Positions 4,307-12,611 of a stretch of 22,167 nucleotides of DNA are shown piece after piece. Every line of letters starts with the position of its first letter. The stretch's first letter is position 1. The stretch spans positions 1-22,167 of the forward strand of contig CABURR010000038.1 of the NCBI GenBank assembly GCA_902493985.1, given 5' to 3'. The notes beneath the pieces were generated by a model that was not told the DNA's origin, did not search any database, and was given only the letters and a program-made list of their open reading frames with translations. Source of the stretch: an uncultured Collinsella sp. GTDB taxonomy: Bacteria > Actinomycetota > Coriobacteriia > Coriobacteriales > Coriobacteriaceae. Both the position numbers and the translations under genes were made by a program.

Positions 4307-4341
4307 AAAGGCCCGCGCTATCCTGCGCGGGCCTTTCTTTT
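4307..4341 (+). terminator. Rho-independent terminator of the pilin-fusion gene
   Basis: AAAGGCCCGCGC at 4307-4318 pairs exactly with GCGCGGGCCTTT at 4325-4336 over a TATCCT loop, with more T after it. It ends the transcript about 50 nt after the stop codon. Confidence 0.85.
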
Positions 4342-4760
4342 AGCAGCAGAACGAAGGGGTTTGAGGTTCATAGCACAGTTTATCGAGTTGAGGAGAAATG
4401 GGGTCGTACAGCGGCTCTCAGAGCGCCTGCCGCACTCCCCCGCCATTACCTCTGCGGCGTCCTCGTATAGAGCCCATCCTGCTTGGCGTTTCGTTGCAAC
4501 AGCCCACTTGTCCACCGATCAAGTGAACTACTGGAATAAATACAGCGAAACGCTTGTTCGTTACAGTCGCTATACCTATGTAAATCGCCGCGATAAATAC
4601 AGCCTGTACTCGGCTGTATACCAGCTACGCGTATGTAGATTCACATCGCGTTAATAAATCGGCTCAAGCGTGTGCAAAACACGCAAGTAACCGCAAAAAG
4701 CGAATATCGCGCAGCTAGATTTTGGCGTCCTGTTGCTTAATCAAAATTAAGCAATTGCTT
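4342..4760. repeat. Non-coding AT-rich stretch with an array of dyads
   Basis: No credible gene is seen here. The stretch holds CACTTG/CAAGTG at 4505-4525, the direct repeat ATAAATACAGC at 4536-4546 and 4593-4603, and ATACAGCC/GGCTGTAT at 4597-4619. It also holds GCGTGT/ACACGC at 4668-4684 and TTGCTTAAT/ATTAAGCAA at 4733-4754, the last followed at once by another TTGCTTAA. It lies between the pilin-fusion terminator and the tRNA-Pro terminator. It may be a scar or boundary of integrated DNA, or contain regulatory RNA. Confidence 0.45.
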
Positions 4761-4794
4761 AAAACAAAAAAGGTCAGGCACTAGGTGCCTGACC
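4761..4794 (-). terminator. Rho-independent terminator after tRNA-Pro
   Basis: On the minus strand a 10-bp stem GGTCAGGCAC/GTGCCTGACC with a 3-nt loop is followed by TTTTTTGTTTT. It starts 11 nt after the tRNA CCA end. Confidence 0.85.
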
Positions 4795-4804
4795 TGCAAA
4801 CTTC

Positions 4805-4881
<77 letters not shown>

Positions 4882-4923
4882 AAGCTTTTGTTTGTTGCTC
4901 TGCTCTCGCTCGCAACAGGGAAT

Positions 4924-4953
4924 ATATTAACCCGAAACTTTGCCCTTGTGCAA
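4924..4953 (-). promoter_or_regulatory. Promoter of tRNA-Pro
   Basis: On the minus strand TTGCAC (-35) and TAATAT (-10) are separated by 18 nt, with the -10 about 43 nt upstream of the tRNA 5' end. It lies in the AT-rich gap after coaBC, where no terminator is seen, so the tRNA may also receive read-through. Confidence 0.5.
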
Positions 4954-4961
4954 GAACTTTT

Positions 4962-6173
4962 TTAAATATTTTGAAGCAAGTCCAAAATTGTATTTGCGAG
5001 CTGGGGTTTTGTTAGCACGGGGAGTTCTTGCGTGCCCGCTGTGCTTACAATCCAGGCCTTGTTAGTGTCGGTTCCAAAGCCCGAATCGGCGCGTGAGACA
5101 TCGTTGGCGATAATGGCATCGCAACCTTTGCGTGCCAATTTGCGCTCGGCGTACTCGACAACGTTATCGGTCTCGGCCGCAAAGCCGATCACGCATCGCT
5201 CGCCCTTCTGACGCGAAAGCTCGGCTAAGATGTCAACGGTCTCGACGAGCTCGATTCGATCCAGGCGCTCGTTAACCTTTTTGAGCTTATGGTCGGCAGG
5301 GGCCGCCGGGGTATAGTCGGCGACGGCAGCCGCACAAATTGCCGCATCGGCCGTCTGAAAGGCGCTCAGTGCCGCCTGGAGCATCTCTGCGGCGGTTTGC
5401 ACGCGCACGCACTCCACGCCGCGGGGAACATCGAGCGATGTCGGTCCCAACACGAGCGTGACTTCGGCACCGCGGCGTGCGGCCTCCCCCGCCAGGGCGA
5501 TGCCCATCTTGCCCGAAGAGCGGTTGCCGATGAATCGCACGGGGTCGATCGGCTCGTGCGTGGGGCCGGCGGTAATCACGACGCGCTTGCCCGCCAGGTC
5601 CTGAGGCGCGGGGTTGAGCACCTCACAGACAGCCTCGACGATGTCTCCCGGCTCGCTCATGCGTCCCGTGTCCACGTCGCCGCAGGCAAGGTAGCCGCTG
5701 CCCGGACCCACCACATGGACACCGCGCTCGCGCAACGTGGCCATGTTGGCCTGCGTCGCCGGTGCCTTCCACATGCCGTTATTCATAGCGGGTGCGATCA
5801 CGATGGGTCGCGGTGTGGCTAGTAGCGTGGTGGAAATAAGGTCATCGGCGATGCCGTTGGCCATCTTGGCGATGATATTAGCCGTCGCGGGCGCTACGAC
5901 CACCAGATCGGGCTCCTGCGCCAGCGAAATGTGGTGGATGGGGTCGGAGGGATCGTCGAATAGGCCCACCGCGACCGGCTCATTGGTGAGTGCGCGGAAG
6001 GTAAGCGGCCCCACGAACTCCGTGGCATGCTTGCTCATAACGACCTTGACGCGCGCGCCGCGCTTTTGCAACAGGCGCACGATATTGCACGACTTATAGG
6101 CGGCGATCCCGCCGGTAATGCCCAGCAGGATCGTTTTTCCCTCAAGTTGCATTGAATTGTTGGGTGCCGCCAT
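4962..6173 (-). CDS. coaBC: Bifunctional phosphopantothenoylcysteine decarboxylase / phosphopantothenate-cysteine ligase
   Basis: This enzyme joins cysteine to 4'-phosphopantothenate and then decarboxylates the product to 4'-phosphopantetheine in coenzyme A synthesis, using FMN and CTP in the cytoplasm. The N-terminal flavoprotein half shows GITGGIAAYKS (18-28), the catalytic His in HHISLA (81), the PAMNNGMW motif (128-135) and the flap Cys in YLACGDVDTGRM (164). The ligase half starts near 194 with RVVITAGPTHEPIDPVRFIGNRSSGKMG and keeps the KLKK lysines (296-299). The length of 403 is normal. It starts 3 nt after the zinc-ribbon gene's stop, with GGAAG in that gene's end as the ribosome-binding site. 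An ATG seven codons later is a possible alternative start. It is the last protein gene of the long run. Confidence 0.95.
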   Translation of the reverse strand: MAAPNNSMQLEGKTILLGITGGIAAYKSCNIVRLLQKRGARVKVVMSKHATEFVGPLTFRALTNEPVAVGLFDDPSDPIHHISLAQEPDLVVVAPATANIIAKMANGIADDLISTTLLATPRPIVIAPAMNNGMWKAPATQANMATLRERGVHVVGPGSGYLACGDVDTGRMSEPGDIVEAVCEVLNPAPQDLAGKRVVITAGPTHEPIDPVRFIGNRSSGKMGIALAGEAARRGAEVTLVLGPTSLDVPRGVECVRVQTAAEMLQAALSAFQTADAAICAAAVADYTPAAPADHKLKKVNERLDRIELVETVDILAELSRQKGERCVIGFAAETDNVVEYAERKLARKGCDAIIANDVSRADSGFGTDTNKAWIVSTAGTQELPVLTKPQLANTILDLLQNI

Positions 6174-6176
6174 CGT

Positions 6177-6896
6177 TTAAGCTTCCTTGCTCGGGAGCAC
6201 CAGGAGGCGGTGGCAGTACGGGCAGTGCGTAATCTCGCTACCGTCATGGTTGAGGTCGCTCATGGACGATGCCTGCAGCGCGGTGTGGCAGACCGTGGGG
6301 ATGTTGCCCTGGATGGTCTCCACGGCCAGGCCGCGGAACTGCTTGAGCAGACGCTCGTAGTCGGTGAGCACGTCGGCCGGTAGCGTGGCAGCAAGCGCGG
6401 TGCGCTCCTTAGTAGCGGCGTCAATCTGAGCCTGCAGGTCGGCAGCCTTGGCGCGGGCGGCCTTGGTATCGGCCTTTACGCCCTCCTCGAACTTGGCGAT
6501 GATTGCCTGTGCGCGGGCCTCGCGGTCGAGCGCCTCCTTATGGGCGACAACGACGTCCTTGCGGGTGTGCTCAATCTTGTCCAGACGCTTGGCCAGGGTG
6601 GCGAGTTCATTCTCCAGGTCCTGAACCTCGCGGTAGTCGGAGCCGTCGACGTGGCGCTTCTTGGCGGCCTCGATGGCGTTGTTGGTCTGAATCTCGGTGG
6701 TGTTGAGATCGTCGAGCTCAATGTCCAGATCCTTGCGCTGGGCGTAGAGTTTGGTCATCTCGGACTTGAGCTTCACATAGGTCTTGCGCTTGGAAGCGAG
6801 CTCCTTGAGCTCCGGCATATTGGCAAGTTCACTCTTGTTGCGGGCGAGCTCCAAATCGATCTGTTGCAGCTTGAGTAGCGTAGCGCCGGCGCTCAT
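6177..6896 (-). CDS. Coiled-coil protein with C-terminal zinc ribbon (CT398/PF02591 type)
   Basis: The start is taken at 6896 because AAGGAGA lies 7 nt upstream and the ATG overlaps the stop of the Nif3-like gene as ATGA. The 239 residues begin with a long helical hairpin (about 1-185) rich in Lys, Glu, Ala and Leu heptads, as in CT398-like proteins. They end with a short zinc-ribbon region, PTVCHTALQ then THCPYCHRLLVL. The second knuckle CPYC is intact but the first has one Cys (VCH) where the family usually has CxxC, so metal binding may be altered or use the His. The exact role is not established; nucleic-acid or membrane-trafficking roles have been suggested for relatives. It is often found beside Nif3-like genes, as here. 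Confidence 0.85.
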   Translation of the reverse strand: MSAGATLLKLQQIDLELARNKSELANMPELKELASKRKTYVKLKSEMTKLYAQRKDLDIELDDLNTTEIQTNNAIEAAKKRHVDGSDYREVQDLENELATLAKRLDKIEHTRKDVVVAHKEALDREARAQAIIAKFEEGVKADTKAARAKAADLQAQIDAATKERTALAATLPADVLTDYERLLKQFRGLAVETIQGNIPTVCHTALQASSMSDLNHDGSEITHCPYCHRLLVLPSKEA

Positions 6897-7702
6897 AAGT
6901 TCTCTCCTTTTGTCACAGTCCACCATTGGCAAGGGTTCAGTATTTTAATCGCATGACGGGGGTTGACCCCGGCGTCAACTGCAGAGTTCATCAATATATC
7001 AACGAACGGCTCCTCAGAGCGGTCGTGGCCGAGCAAGATCACCGGCAGCCCGCGCAAGGCAAGGTCTTGCTCCACGTGGTAGCCCGCCTCGCCGGTTACG
7101 ATGACATCTGCGCCCGCGGCGATGGCGAGCTCTCCAAAGTCGCCCAGGGAGCCGCCTAAAATAGCGACGGTACGGCATGCGTGCTCGGCTTCGCCCCACG
7201 CACGCGGGTCGCTGCCGAAGGCCGTGGCAGCACGGGTGGCAAGATCGCGCAGCGTGCATGGGTCGTTGAGCGTTGCAAGCGCGCCCAGGCCGGTGGTCTC
7301 GGGGTCGTCCACGTGCTCCAGTGAGCTGACGGGTGCGGCACCCAGCAGCTCACTCAGGCAGATGCGGGCTTCGTGCGAGCGGTCCAGGTTGGTGTGGAGC
7401 GAGATAATGCTCACGCCGCAACGCGCTGCCTCGTAGAGCGCCGCACTGCATTGGGGGCGTGCAGCATCCGCCGGACAAAATGCCTCGGGCGCCTTGATAT
7501 AGACAGGATGGTGCGTCAGCAGCACGTTTGCACCGGCTTCTTGGGCGCGGAGAACATTAGCTTCGGTCGCATCGAGCGCGCAGGCAACGCCGGTGATCTC
7601 AGCAGCGGGGTCTCCCACAGATAGCCCAACATGATCCCAGCCCTCGGCGTCCGCCTTGGGGTAGCGCGCCAGCAGCGCACGTTCAAGCTCAGCGACGATC
7701 AT
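6893..7702 (-). CDS. Nif3-like dinuclear-metal-centre protein (GTP cyclohydrolase 1 type 2 homolog)
   Basis: The 269 residues carry the Nif3 metal-binding signatures: LLTHHP near residue 60, SLHTNLD near 100, and GEAGYH and LGHDRSEEP in the C-terminal part. These residues bind two metal ions in a toroidal hexamer. The family is widespread but its substrate is not settled; a GTP cyclohydrolase activity has been reported for one homolog. The length fits the short form without the inserted PII-like domain. The ATG overlaps the cysteine desulfurase stop (ATGA) and the TGA overlaps the next gene's ATG, so translation is coupled on both sides. Confidence 0.92.
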   Translation of the reverse strand: MIVAELERALLARYPKADAEGWDHVGLSVGDPAAEITGVACALDATEANVLRAQEAGANVLLTHHPVYIKAPEAFCPADAARPQCSAALYEAARCGVSIISLHTNLDRSHEARICLSELLGAAPVSSLEHVDDPETTGLGALATLNDPCTLRDLATRAATAFGSDPRAWGEAEHACRTVAILGGSLGDFGELAIAAGADVIVTGEAGYHVEQDLALRGLPVILLGHDRSEEPFVDILMNSAVDAGVNPRHAIKILNPCQWWTVTKGENL

Positions 7703-8877
7703 GCGGCACCCACGATCGAGAGCAGCGTCTGGGCAAACTCGTCCAGATCGCCCGGATTCACGCGGTCATCAAAGGAAATGCGCAGTGCGCCCAATGCCTG
7801 CTCGCGACCGATGCCCATCGCGCTTAAAACATGGCTCGGGTCCATGCTGCCGCTCGAGCACGCCGAGCCTGCCGATACCTCAAAGCCGGCGGCGTCGAGC
7901 TTGACGATGAGCTCCTCGGAGTCCATGCCGTCGACGTAGATCGAAACCATACCCGGCAGACGATCGGCCTGCGCGTAGTCGCCCATCGTGGCGTGAATGC
8001 GCGGGTGGGCCGTAAGCGTGGCGTAGAGCTTGTCGGAAAGGGTTTGCAGCGTCGCACGCTCCTGGGCCACATGGGGCACCAGCGTGCGGGCGGCAGCGGC
8101 AAAGGCCAGCTGCGTGCGCAGGTCCTGCGTGCCGGCACGACGACCGGCCTCCTGTCCGCCGCCAAAGATGCGCGGGCGCAGCGGCGTGCGGTTCTTAAGG
8201 TAGAGCGCGCCGGATGCCACGGGGCCACCGATCTTGTGCGCGGCAACGGTCATGGCGTCAACTCCCAGCTCGGTGACATCGAGCGGAATATGCAGATACC
8301 CCTGGATGGCATCGGTGTGGAACAGGGCGCCAACGGTATGCGCGGCCGCGGCAAGCTCGCGGATGGGCTGCACCACGCCGGTCTCGTTGTTGGCAACCAT
8401 GATGCTTACAAGTGCCACGTCGTCGCCTAGCAGCTCGACAAGCGCGGCAGGCTCAATGTAGCCCATGCGGCAGGGCTGCACCAGGTCGACGGTAAATCCG
8501 GCGGCACGCAGCAGCGGCAGGTTGTCCAGAATCGAATCGTGCTCGATGGCAGATACGATCACGCGGTTACGCTTGCGATCGCGCTGACGAGCGCCCTCGG
8601 CAAGACCGAGCAGCGCCAGCTGGTTGGCTTCGGTGCCGCCGTTGGTCAAAACAATCTCGGACGGGCGAACGCGCGCGCCAAAGCTGCGGGCAATCTCGCG
8701 ACGCGCCACTTCCAGGCGTGCAGCGGCCTTGCGGCCGAGCGAATGCAGCGAGTTGGGGTTGACGCCGGCAAGCTCGCTGTCGTCGTACTCGCGCTGCGCA
8801 AGGCGCGCCTCGGCGCGCATGGGCGTCGAGGCGGCATAGTCAAGATTCACGGGTATGCGGTTTTGACCTGCGGTCAT
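7699..8877 (-). CDS. Cysteine desulfurase (NifS/IscS family)
   Basis: This PLP enzyme removes sulfur from L-cysteine to give alanine and an enzyme persulfide used for iron-sulfur clusters, tRNA thiolation and cofactors. Visible motifs are NGGTEANQLAL (79-90), SAIEHDS (109-115), HTDAIQGY (187-194), the PLP lysine in AHKIGGP (Lys215), and the catalytic loop SAGSACSSG with Cys340. The length of 392 is typical. GGAGG lies 11 nt before the ATG, inside the end of rpe. There is no IscU or SufU scaffold gene next to it, so its sulfur acceptor cannot be told from this window. It could serve IspH and the radical-SAM DUF512 protein upstream in the same run, both of which need Fe-S clusters, but that is inference. 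Confidence 0.93.
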   Translation of the reverse strand: MTAGQNRIPVNLDYAASTPMRAEARLAQREYDDSELAGVNPNSLHSLGRKAAARLEVARREIARSFGARVRPSEIVLTNGGTEANQLALLGLAEGARQRDRKRNRVIVSAIEHDSILDNLPLLRAAGFTVDLVQPCRMGYIEPAALVELLGDDVALVSIMVANNETGVVQPIRELAAAAHTVGALFHTDAIQGYLHIPLDVTELGVDAMTVAAHKIGGPVASGALYLKNRTPLRPRIFGGGQEAGRRAGTQDLRTQLAFAAAARTLVPHVAQERATLQTLSDKLYATLTAHPRIHATMGDYAQADRLPGMVSIYVDGMDSEELIVKLDAAGFEVSAGSACSSGSMDPSHVLSAMGIGREQALGALRISFDDRVNPGDLDEFAQTLLSIVGAA

Positions 8878-8883
8878 AAGGTT

Positions 8884-9555
8884 TTATGCCTCCTGTGCGG
8901 CCTCGTTGCCCAGCTTCTGCAGCAGCGCAACCTCGGCAGCGGGATCTTCGGACTTAAATACGGCGGAGCCGGCTACGAGCACGTTGGCGCCGGCCTTGAC
9001 GACCTCGGCGATGTTCTTGGAAGAGATACCGCCATCGACCTCGATCAGGGGCGACACGCCGTGGCGCTCGCACATGGCTGTAAGCTCGTGCAGCTTAGGC
9101 AGAGTGCCCGGGATAAAGCTCTGGCCGCCAAAGCCGGGGTTCACGCTCATCAGCAGCACCATGTCGACAACGTCGATGATGCTCTCGAGTACGCACACGG
9201 GGGTGGCGGGGTTGAGCACCACGCCGGCCTTGACGCCGCGCTGCTGCAGGTGCGTGAGCGTGCGGTGCAGGTGCGTGGAGGCCTCGTAGTGCACGGTGAT
9301 CATGTCGGCACCGGCGTCGGCGTACCAATCGACCGTCTCGTCGGGGTTCGACACCATCAGGTGTGCGTCGACCGGTACATCGGTGGAGCGCTTGACGGCC
9401 TTAAGGATGTCGACGCCAAAGGTGAGGTTGCCGGTAAAGTGGCCGTCCATGACGTCGAAGTGCACGTAGTCGGCACCGGCGATCTTGTCGAGTTCGCCCT
9501 TGAGGTTGGCCATGTCGGCCGAAAGGACAGACGGAGCGATTTTGATGGAACCCAT
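8884..9555 (-). CDS. rpe: Ribulose-phosphate 3-epimerase
   Basis: It interconverts ribulose 5-phosphate and xylulose 5-phosphate in the pentose phosphate pathway. The TIM-barrel motifs are all present: APSVLSAD at the N terminus, VHFDVMDGHF with His32, Asp34 and Asp37, DAHLMV with His65, the phosphate-binding loop MSVNPGFGGQ, and EVDGGI with catalytic Asp174, followed by AGSAVF. The length of 223 is normal. AGAAAGG lies 8 nt before the ATG, and the gene starts 18 nt after gpsA. Only 6 nt separate it from the cysteine desulfurase. Confidence 0.96.
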   Translation of the reverse strand: MGSIKIAPSVLSADMANLKGELDKIAGADYVHFDVMDGHFTGNLTFGVDILKAVKRSTDVPVDAHLMVSNPDETVDWYADAGADMITVHYEASTHLHRTLTHLQQRGVKAGVVLNPATPVCVLESIIDVVDMVLLMSVNPGFGGQSFIPGTLPKLHELTAMCERHGVSPLIEVDGGISSKNIAEVVKAGANVLVAGSAVFKSEDPAAEVALLQKLGNEAAQEA

Positions 9556-9573
9556 GGTAGTAGCCTTTCTGCG

Positions 9574-10581
9574 CTAGTCGTTGAGTCCGTAGAACTCTTG
9601 AGAGGGGACGCGGTCGGTAAGGATCTCGAGCGCCCTATCCAAAGTAACACCGTTGTAGAGCGTTTGCTCCACGGCAAAGGTGAGCGGAATGTCTACGCCC
9701 AGTGAACGGGCAAGCTCGCTCACGCTGCGGGCCGCGACGGCGCCCTCGACAACCATATGCGTGCGCGTCTGGTACTCATCGAGCGACACGCCGTGGGCAA
9801 ACTCGTAGCCAAAGGTGCGGTTGCGCGAATGCTCCGAGGTGCAGGTGGCGATGAGGTCGCCCATGCCGGCAAGTCCCATGCAGGTCATAGCTTGACCGCC
9901 GCGGGCGTGTACCAGACGGCTGATCTCGGCCAGACCACGCGTCATGATGAGGGCGAGCGTGTTGTCGCCCGCGCCGGAACCGGCGGAAATGCCGCACACG
10001 ATGGCGATGACGTTTTTCATGGCGCCGCAAACCTCGACGCCGGTCATGTCCTGCGACAGGTAGATGCGGAAGGCCGTGGATAGGAGCAGGTCCTTAAAGG
10101 TCTCCCCTACCTGTGGGTCTTCGCTGGCGATGACGGCGGCAGAAAGTCCGCCGCGGCAAATCTCCTCGGCATGGTTGGGGCCCGAGAGGGTCGCCACGCG
10201 CGTCTCGTTGCCGATCTCGCTGGCGATGACCTCGCTCATGAGCAGGCCGGACTCGGGCTCAATGCCCTTGGTGAGGCAGAGCACCGGGGTATCGGCGGCG
10301 ATAAAGGGCGCGGCCTGGTGGCACACGCTGCGAAGGTGCGTCGAAGGAACGGCAAAGATGATGGCCTCGGCGCCGTCGAGCGCCTGCACGAGCTCGGTCG
10401 TGGCGACGACGTTGCCGGGCAGCTCGTAGCCCACAAGGTAGCGGGGGTTGCGGTGCTCGCCATTGATGCCGGCGGCCGTCTGCTCGCTATGGGCCCACAT
10501 GGTCACGCGCTCGGCTCGCGCGGCGGCAAGGCCGGCGACGGCGGTTCCCCAGGAGCCGGAGCCAATCAGCGCAACATTCAT
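9574..10581 (-). CDS. gpsA: Glycerol-3-phosphate dehydrogenase [NAD(P)+]
   Basis: It reduces dihydroxyacetone phosphate to sn-glycerol 3-phosphate, the backbone for phospholipids. The N-terminal Rossmann motif is GSGSWGTA (7-14). The conserved Lys in LTKGIEP (105), the catalytic Lys in GAMKNVIAI (189) and the AGMGDLIATCTS/RNR segment that binds substrate and cofactor are present. The length of 335 is normal. TAGGAGA precedes the ATG, and 9 nt separate it from plsY. Its product is the substrate of PlsY just upstream, and PlsC further up completes the route to phosphatidic acid. Confidence 0.97.
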   Translation of the reverse strand: MNVALIGSGSWGTAVAGLAAARAERVTMWAHSEQTAAGINGEHRNPRYLVGYELPGNVVATTELVQALDGAEAIIFAVPSTHLRSVCHQAAPFIAADTPVLCLTKGIEPESGLLMSEVIASEIGNETRVATLSGPNHAEEICRGGLSAAVIASEDPQVGETFKDLLLSTAFRIYLSQDMTGVEVCGAMKNVIAIVCGISAGSGAGDNTLALIMTRGLAEISRLVHARGGQAMTCMGLAGMGDLIATCTSEHSRNRTFGYEFAHGVSLDEYQTRTHMVVEGAVAARSVSELARSLGVDIPLTFAVEQTLYNGVTLDRALEILTDRVPSQEFYGLND

Positions 10582-10590
10582 GACTCTCTC

Positions 10591-11274
10591 CTACTTATCG
10601 TCGGGCTCGGTGACGCGCTTGGTAAACGAGAGCTTGGACTCCTTACCGGTCATGAGCTTTTTGATGTTCGCACGATGGGCCCACACCACGGTGATGCCGA
10701 TCAGCGCCATGCAAAACTTAAGTCCCAGGCTGCTGTACGGAAAGACCGCGCAAGCAGCGATGGGAAGACCGATAGCTGCGGAAAGTGAGCCCACCGACAC
10801 ATACTTGGTGATGGCGACGGCCACGATAAACATGCCGAGCAGCGACAGGCCAATAGGCCAGTACCAGGCGAGAATGACGCCCAGACCAACTGCGATACCC
10901 TTGCCGCCATGGAAGTTAAGGTAGGGCGAGAAGATATGGCCCCACACGGCTGCCAGGCAGACGACGCCAAGCATCCAGTCGCCGGCGGCGCCGGGGACCA
11001 TGATGCTCACGGGGAAGCCATAGCCCACGCTCGCGATGAGCGGACGCGCGATAAGGACGCAGATGGCGCCCTTAAGGCAGTCGAGCAGCAGGGTGAGCGC
11101 GGCGACCTTGGGACCGGCCACACGCAGTGCGTTGGTGGTGCCGATGTTGCCGGAGCCCGCCTTACGAATGTCCGTGTGGTTGAACACGCGGCCCAGGATC
11201 AGACCAAACGGAATCGCCCCGATAAAGAACGAGACCACGGCGCAGATGGCGGTCAGAAGAATCGGATTATGCAT
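10591..11274 (-). CDS. plsY: Acyl-phosphate:glycerol-3-phosphate acyltransferase
   Basis: It transfers an acyl group from acyl-phosphate to glycerol 3-phosphate to make lysophosphatidic acid at the inner face of the membrane. The 227 residues include the PlsY motifs SGNIGTTN (41-48) and NFHGGKGIAVGLG, and five to six hydrophobic helices. The start at 11274 is preferred: GGAG lies 7 nt upstream and the ATG overlaps the last codons of der by 8 nt, implying coupled translation. The C terminus carries a charged tail (KESKLSFTKRVTEPDDK) on the cytoplasmic side. An acyl-phosphate-making plsX is not in the window. Confidence 0.95.
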   Translation of the reverse strand: MHNPILLTAICAVVSFFIGAIPFGLILGRVFNHTDIRKAGSGNIGTTNALRVAGPKVAALTLLLDCLKGAICVLIARPLIASVGYGFPVSIMVPGAAGDWMLGVVCLAAVWGHIFSPYLNFHGGKGIAVGLGVILAWYWPIGLSLLGMFIVAVAITKYVSVGSLSAAIGLPIAACAVFPYSSLGLKFCMALIGITVVWAHRANIKKLMTGKESKLSFTKRVTEPDDK

Positions 11275-12601
11275 CCTTTTGCTCCTTCTTCCTAAAGAAG
11301 AGTCGAATGGGCGTGCCGGCAAAGTCGAAGGTCGAGCGCATGCGGTTCTCCACGTAGCGCTGGTAGGTGTCGTTGACCAGGTCACTGTGGTTGACGAAGA
11401 ACGTGAACGTCGGCGGGTTGATGCCCGTCTGAGTCACGTAGTGCATTCGCAGGCGGCGCTTGCCGTCCACCACGGTATGACCGAACTCGCGCAGGTCGGT
11501 GAGGAACGTGTTGAGGCGTGAGGTACTGATCTTTTGCGAGCGCGTCTTTTCGGCCGCGTCGACCATCGACCAGATCTTCTCGACGCTACGGCCGGTCAGG
11601 GCTGAGATGCGCAGGTACTGGGCCCAGGGAGCCATGACGCCCAGACGGCGGTCGACGGTCTCCATGCAGGCCTCGCGCTTGCGGTCATCGTCGAGCAGGT
11701 CCCACTTGTTGAGCAGCACCACGATGGCGCAGCCGCGCTCGATGGCAAGACCCATGACCTTCTGGTCCTGCTCCGTAACGCCCACGGAGGCGTCGACGAC
11801 GAGCAGTGCCACGTCGGCGCGGTCGATGGCGCGCAGGCCGCGGACCATGGAGTAGTACTCGATGTTCTCGTACACGGTGCTCTTCTTGCGAATGCCCGCG
11901 GTGTCGACCATGCGGTAGTGCTTGCCGTTGCGCTCCACGACGGTGTCGATGGCGTCGCGCGTCGTGCCGGCAATGTTGGACACGATAGAGCGGTCGGCGC
12001 CCAGGATGCGGTTGAACAGCGACGACTTACCGGCGTTGGGACGGCCGATGATGGCGACGTTCAGCGCGTCGGGGAACTCATCAGCGACCTCGTCCTCTTC
12101 CTCCGGAAGCAGGGCCACGATGTCATCGAGCAGGTCGCCCGTGCCATGACCATGCAGGGCCGAGAGCGGCGTGGGCTCGCCGATGCCGAGCGAATAGAAC
12201 TCCCAGATGCTGTCGTTCTCGCGATCGGGGTTGTCGAGCTTGTTCACCAGCAGAAAGACCGGCTTGTCGCAGCGCTTGAGCATGCGGGCAACCGACTCGT
12301 CCTCCTCGGTGACGCCGGTGCGGCCGTCGACCACAAACAGGATGACGGCGGCTTCCTCGGCGGCGGCGAGGGCCTGGTCGCGGATGGACGTGGCAAAGAC
12401 GTCGTCGCTCTTGAGCGGCTCGATACCGCCCGTGTCGACGATGGTGAACTCGCGGCCGTTCCAATCGGCCGTGTGATACGAGCGGTCGCGCGTGACGCCG
12501 CGAGACTCGTGGACGATGGCGTCCGAGGTTTGGGCCAGGCGGTTAACGAGCGTGGACTTGCCCACGTTGGGGCGTCCGACGACGGCGACGATAGGTTTCA
12601 T
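11267..12601 (-). CDS. der: Ribosome-assembly GTPase Der (EngA)
   Basis: This double GTPase acts in maturation of the 50S ribosomal subunit. Two G domains are clear. The first has GRPNVGKS (9-16), DTGGI (56-60) and NKLD (120-123). The second has GRPNAGKS (186-193), DTAGIRKKS and NKWDL. A KH-like RNA-binding domain follows, including HYVTQTG and PTFTFFVN, and ends in basic FFRKKEQKDA. The length of 444 is normal. The start at 12601 has AAAGGAGA just upstream and begins MKPIVAVVGR as in the family; the upstream in-frame extension is not protein-like. It sits 10 nt after the DUF512 gene and overlaps plsY at its end. Confidence 0.97.
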   Translation of the reverse strand: MKPIVAVVGRPNVGKSTLVNRLAQTSDAIVHESRGVTRDRSYHTADWNGREFTIVDTGGIEPLKSDDVFATSIRDQALAAAEEAAVILFVVDGRTGVTEEDESVARMLKRCDKPVFLLVNKLDNPDRENDSIWEFYSLGIGEPTPLSALHGHGTGDLLDDIVALLPEEEDEVADEFPDALNVAIIGRPNAGKSSLFNRILGADRSIVSNIAGTTRDAIDTVVERNGKHYRMVDTAGIRKKSTVYENIEYYSMVRGLRAIDRADVALLVVDASVGVTEQDQKVMGLAIERGCAIVVLLNKWDLLDDDRKREACMETVDRRLGVMAPWAQYLRISALTGRSVEKIWSMVDAAEKTRSQKISTSRLNTFLTDLREFGHTVVDGKRRLRMHYVTQTGINPPTFTFFVNHSDLVNDTYQRYVENRMRSTFDFAGTPIRLFFRKKEQKDA

Positions 12602-12611
12602 CTGCTCTCCT

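Noticed and set aside
4301..4654. Plus-strand frame of 117 codons after the pilin fusion
   Set aside because: It begins inside the terminator hairpin, lacks a ribosome-binding site and its composition changes part-way.
8539..9705. Long plus-strand frame opposite the cysteine desulfurase and rpe
   Set aside because: It overlaps two well-supported minus-strand genes and has a Gly/His/Ala-rich antisense composition.
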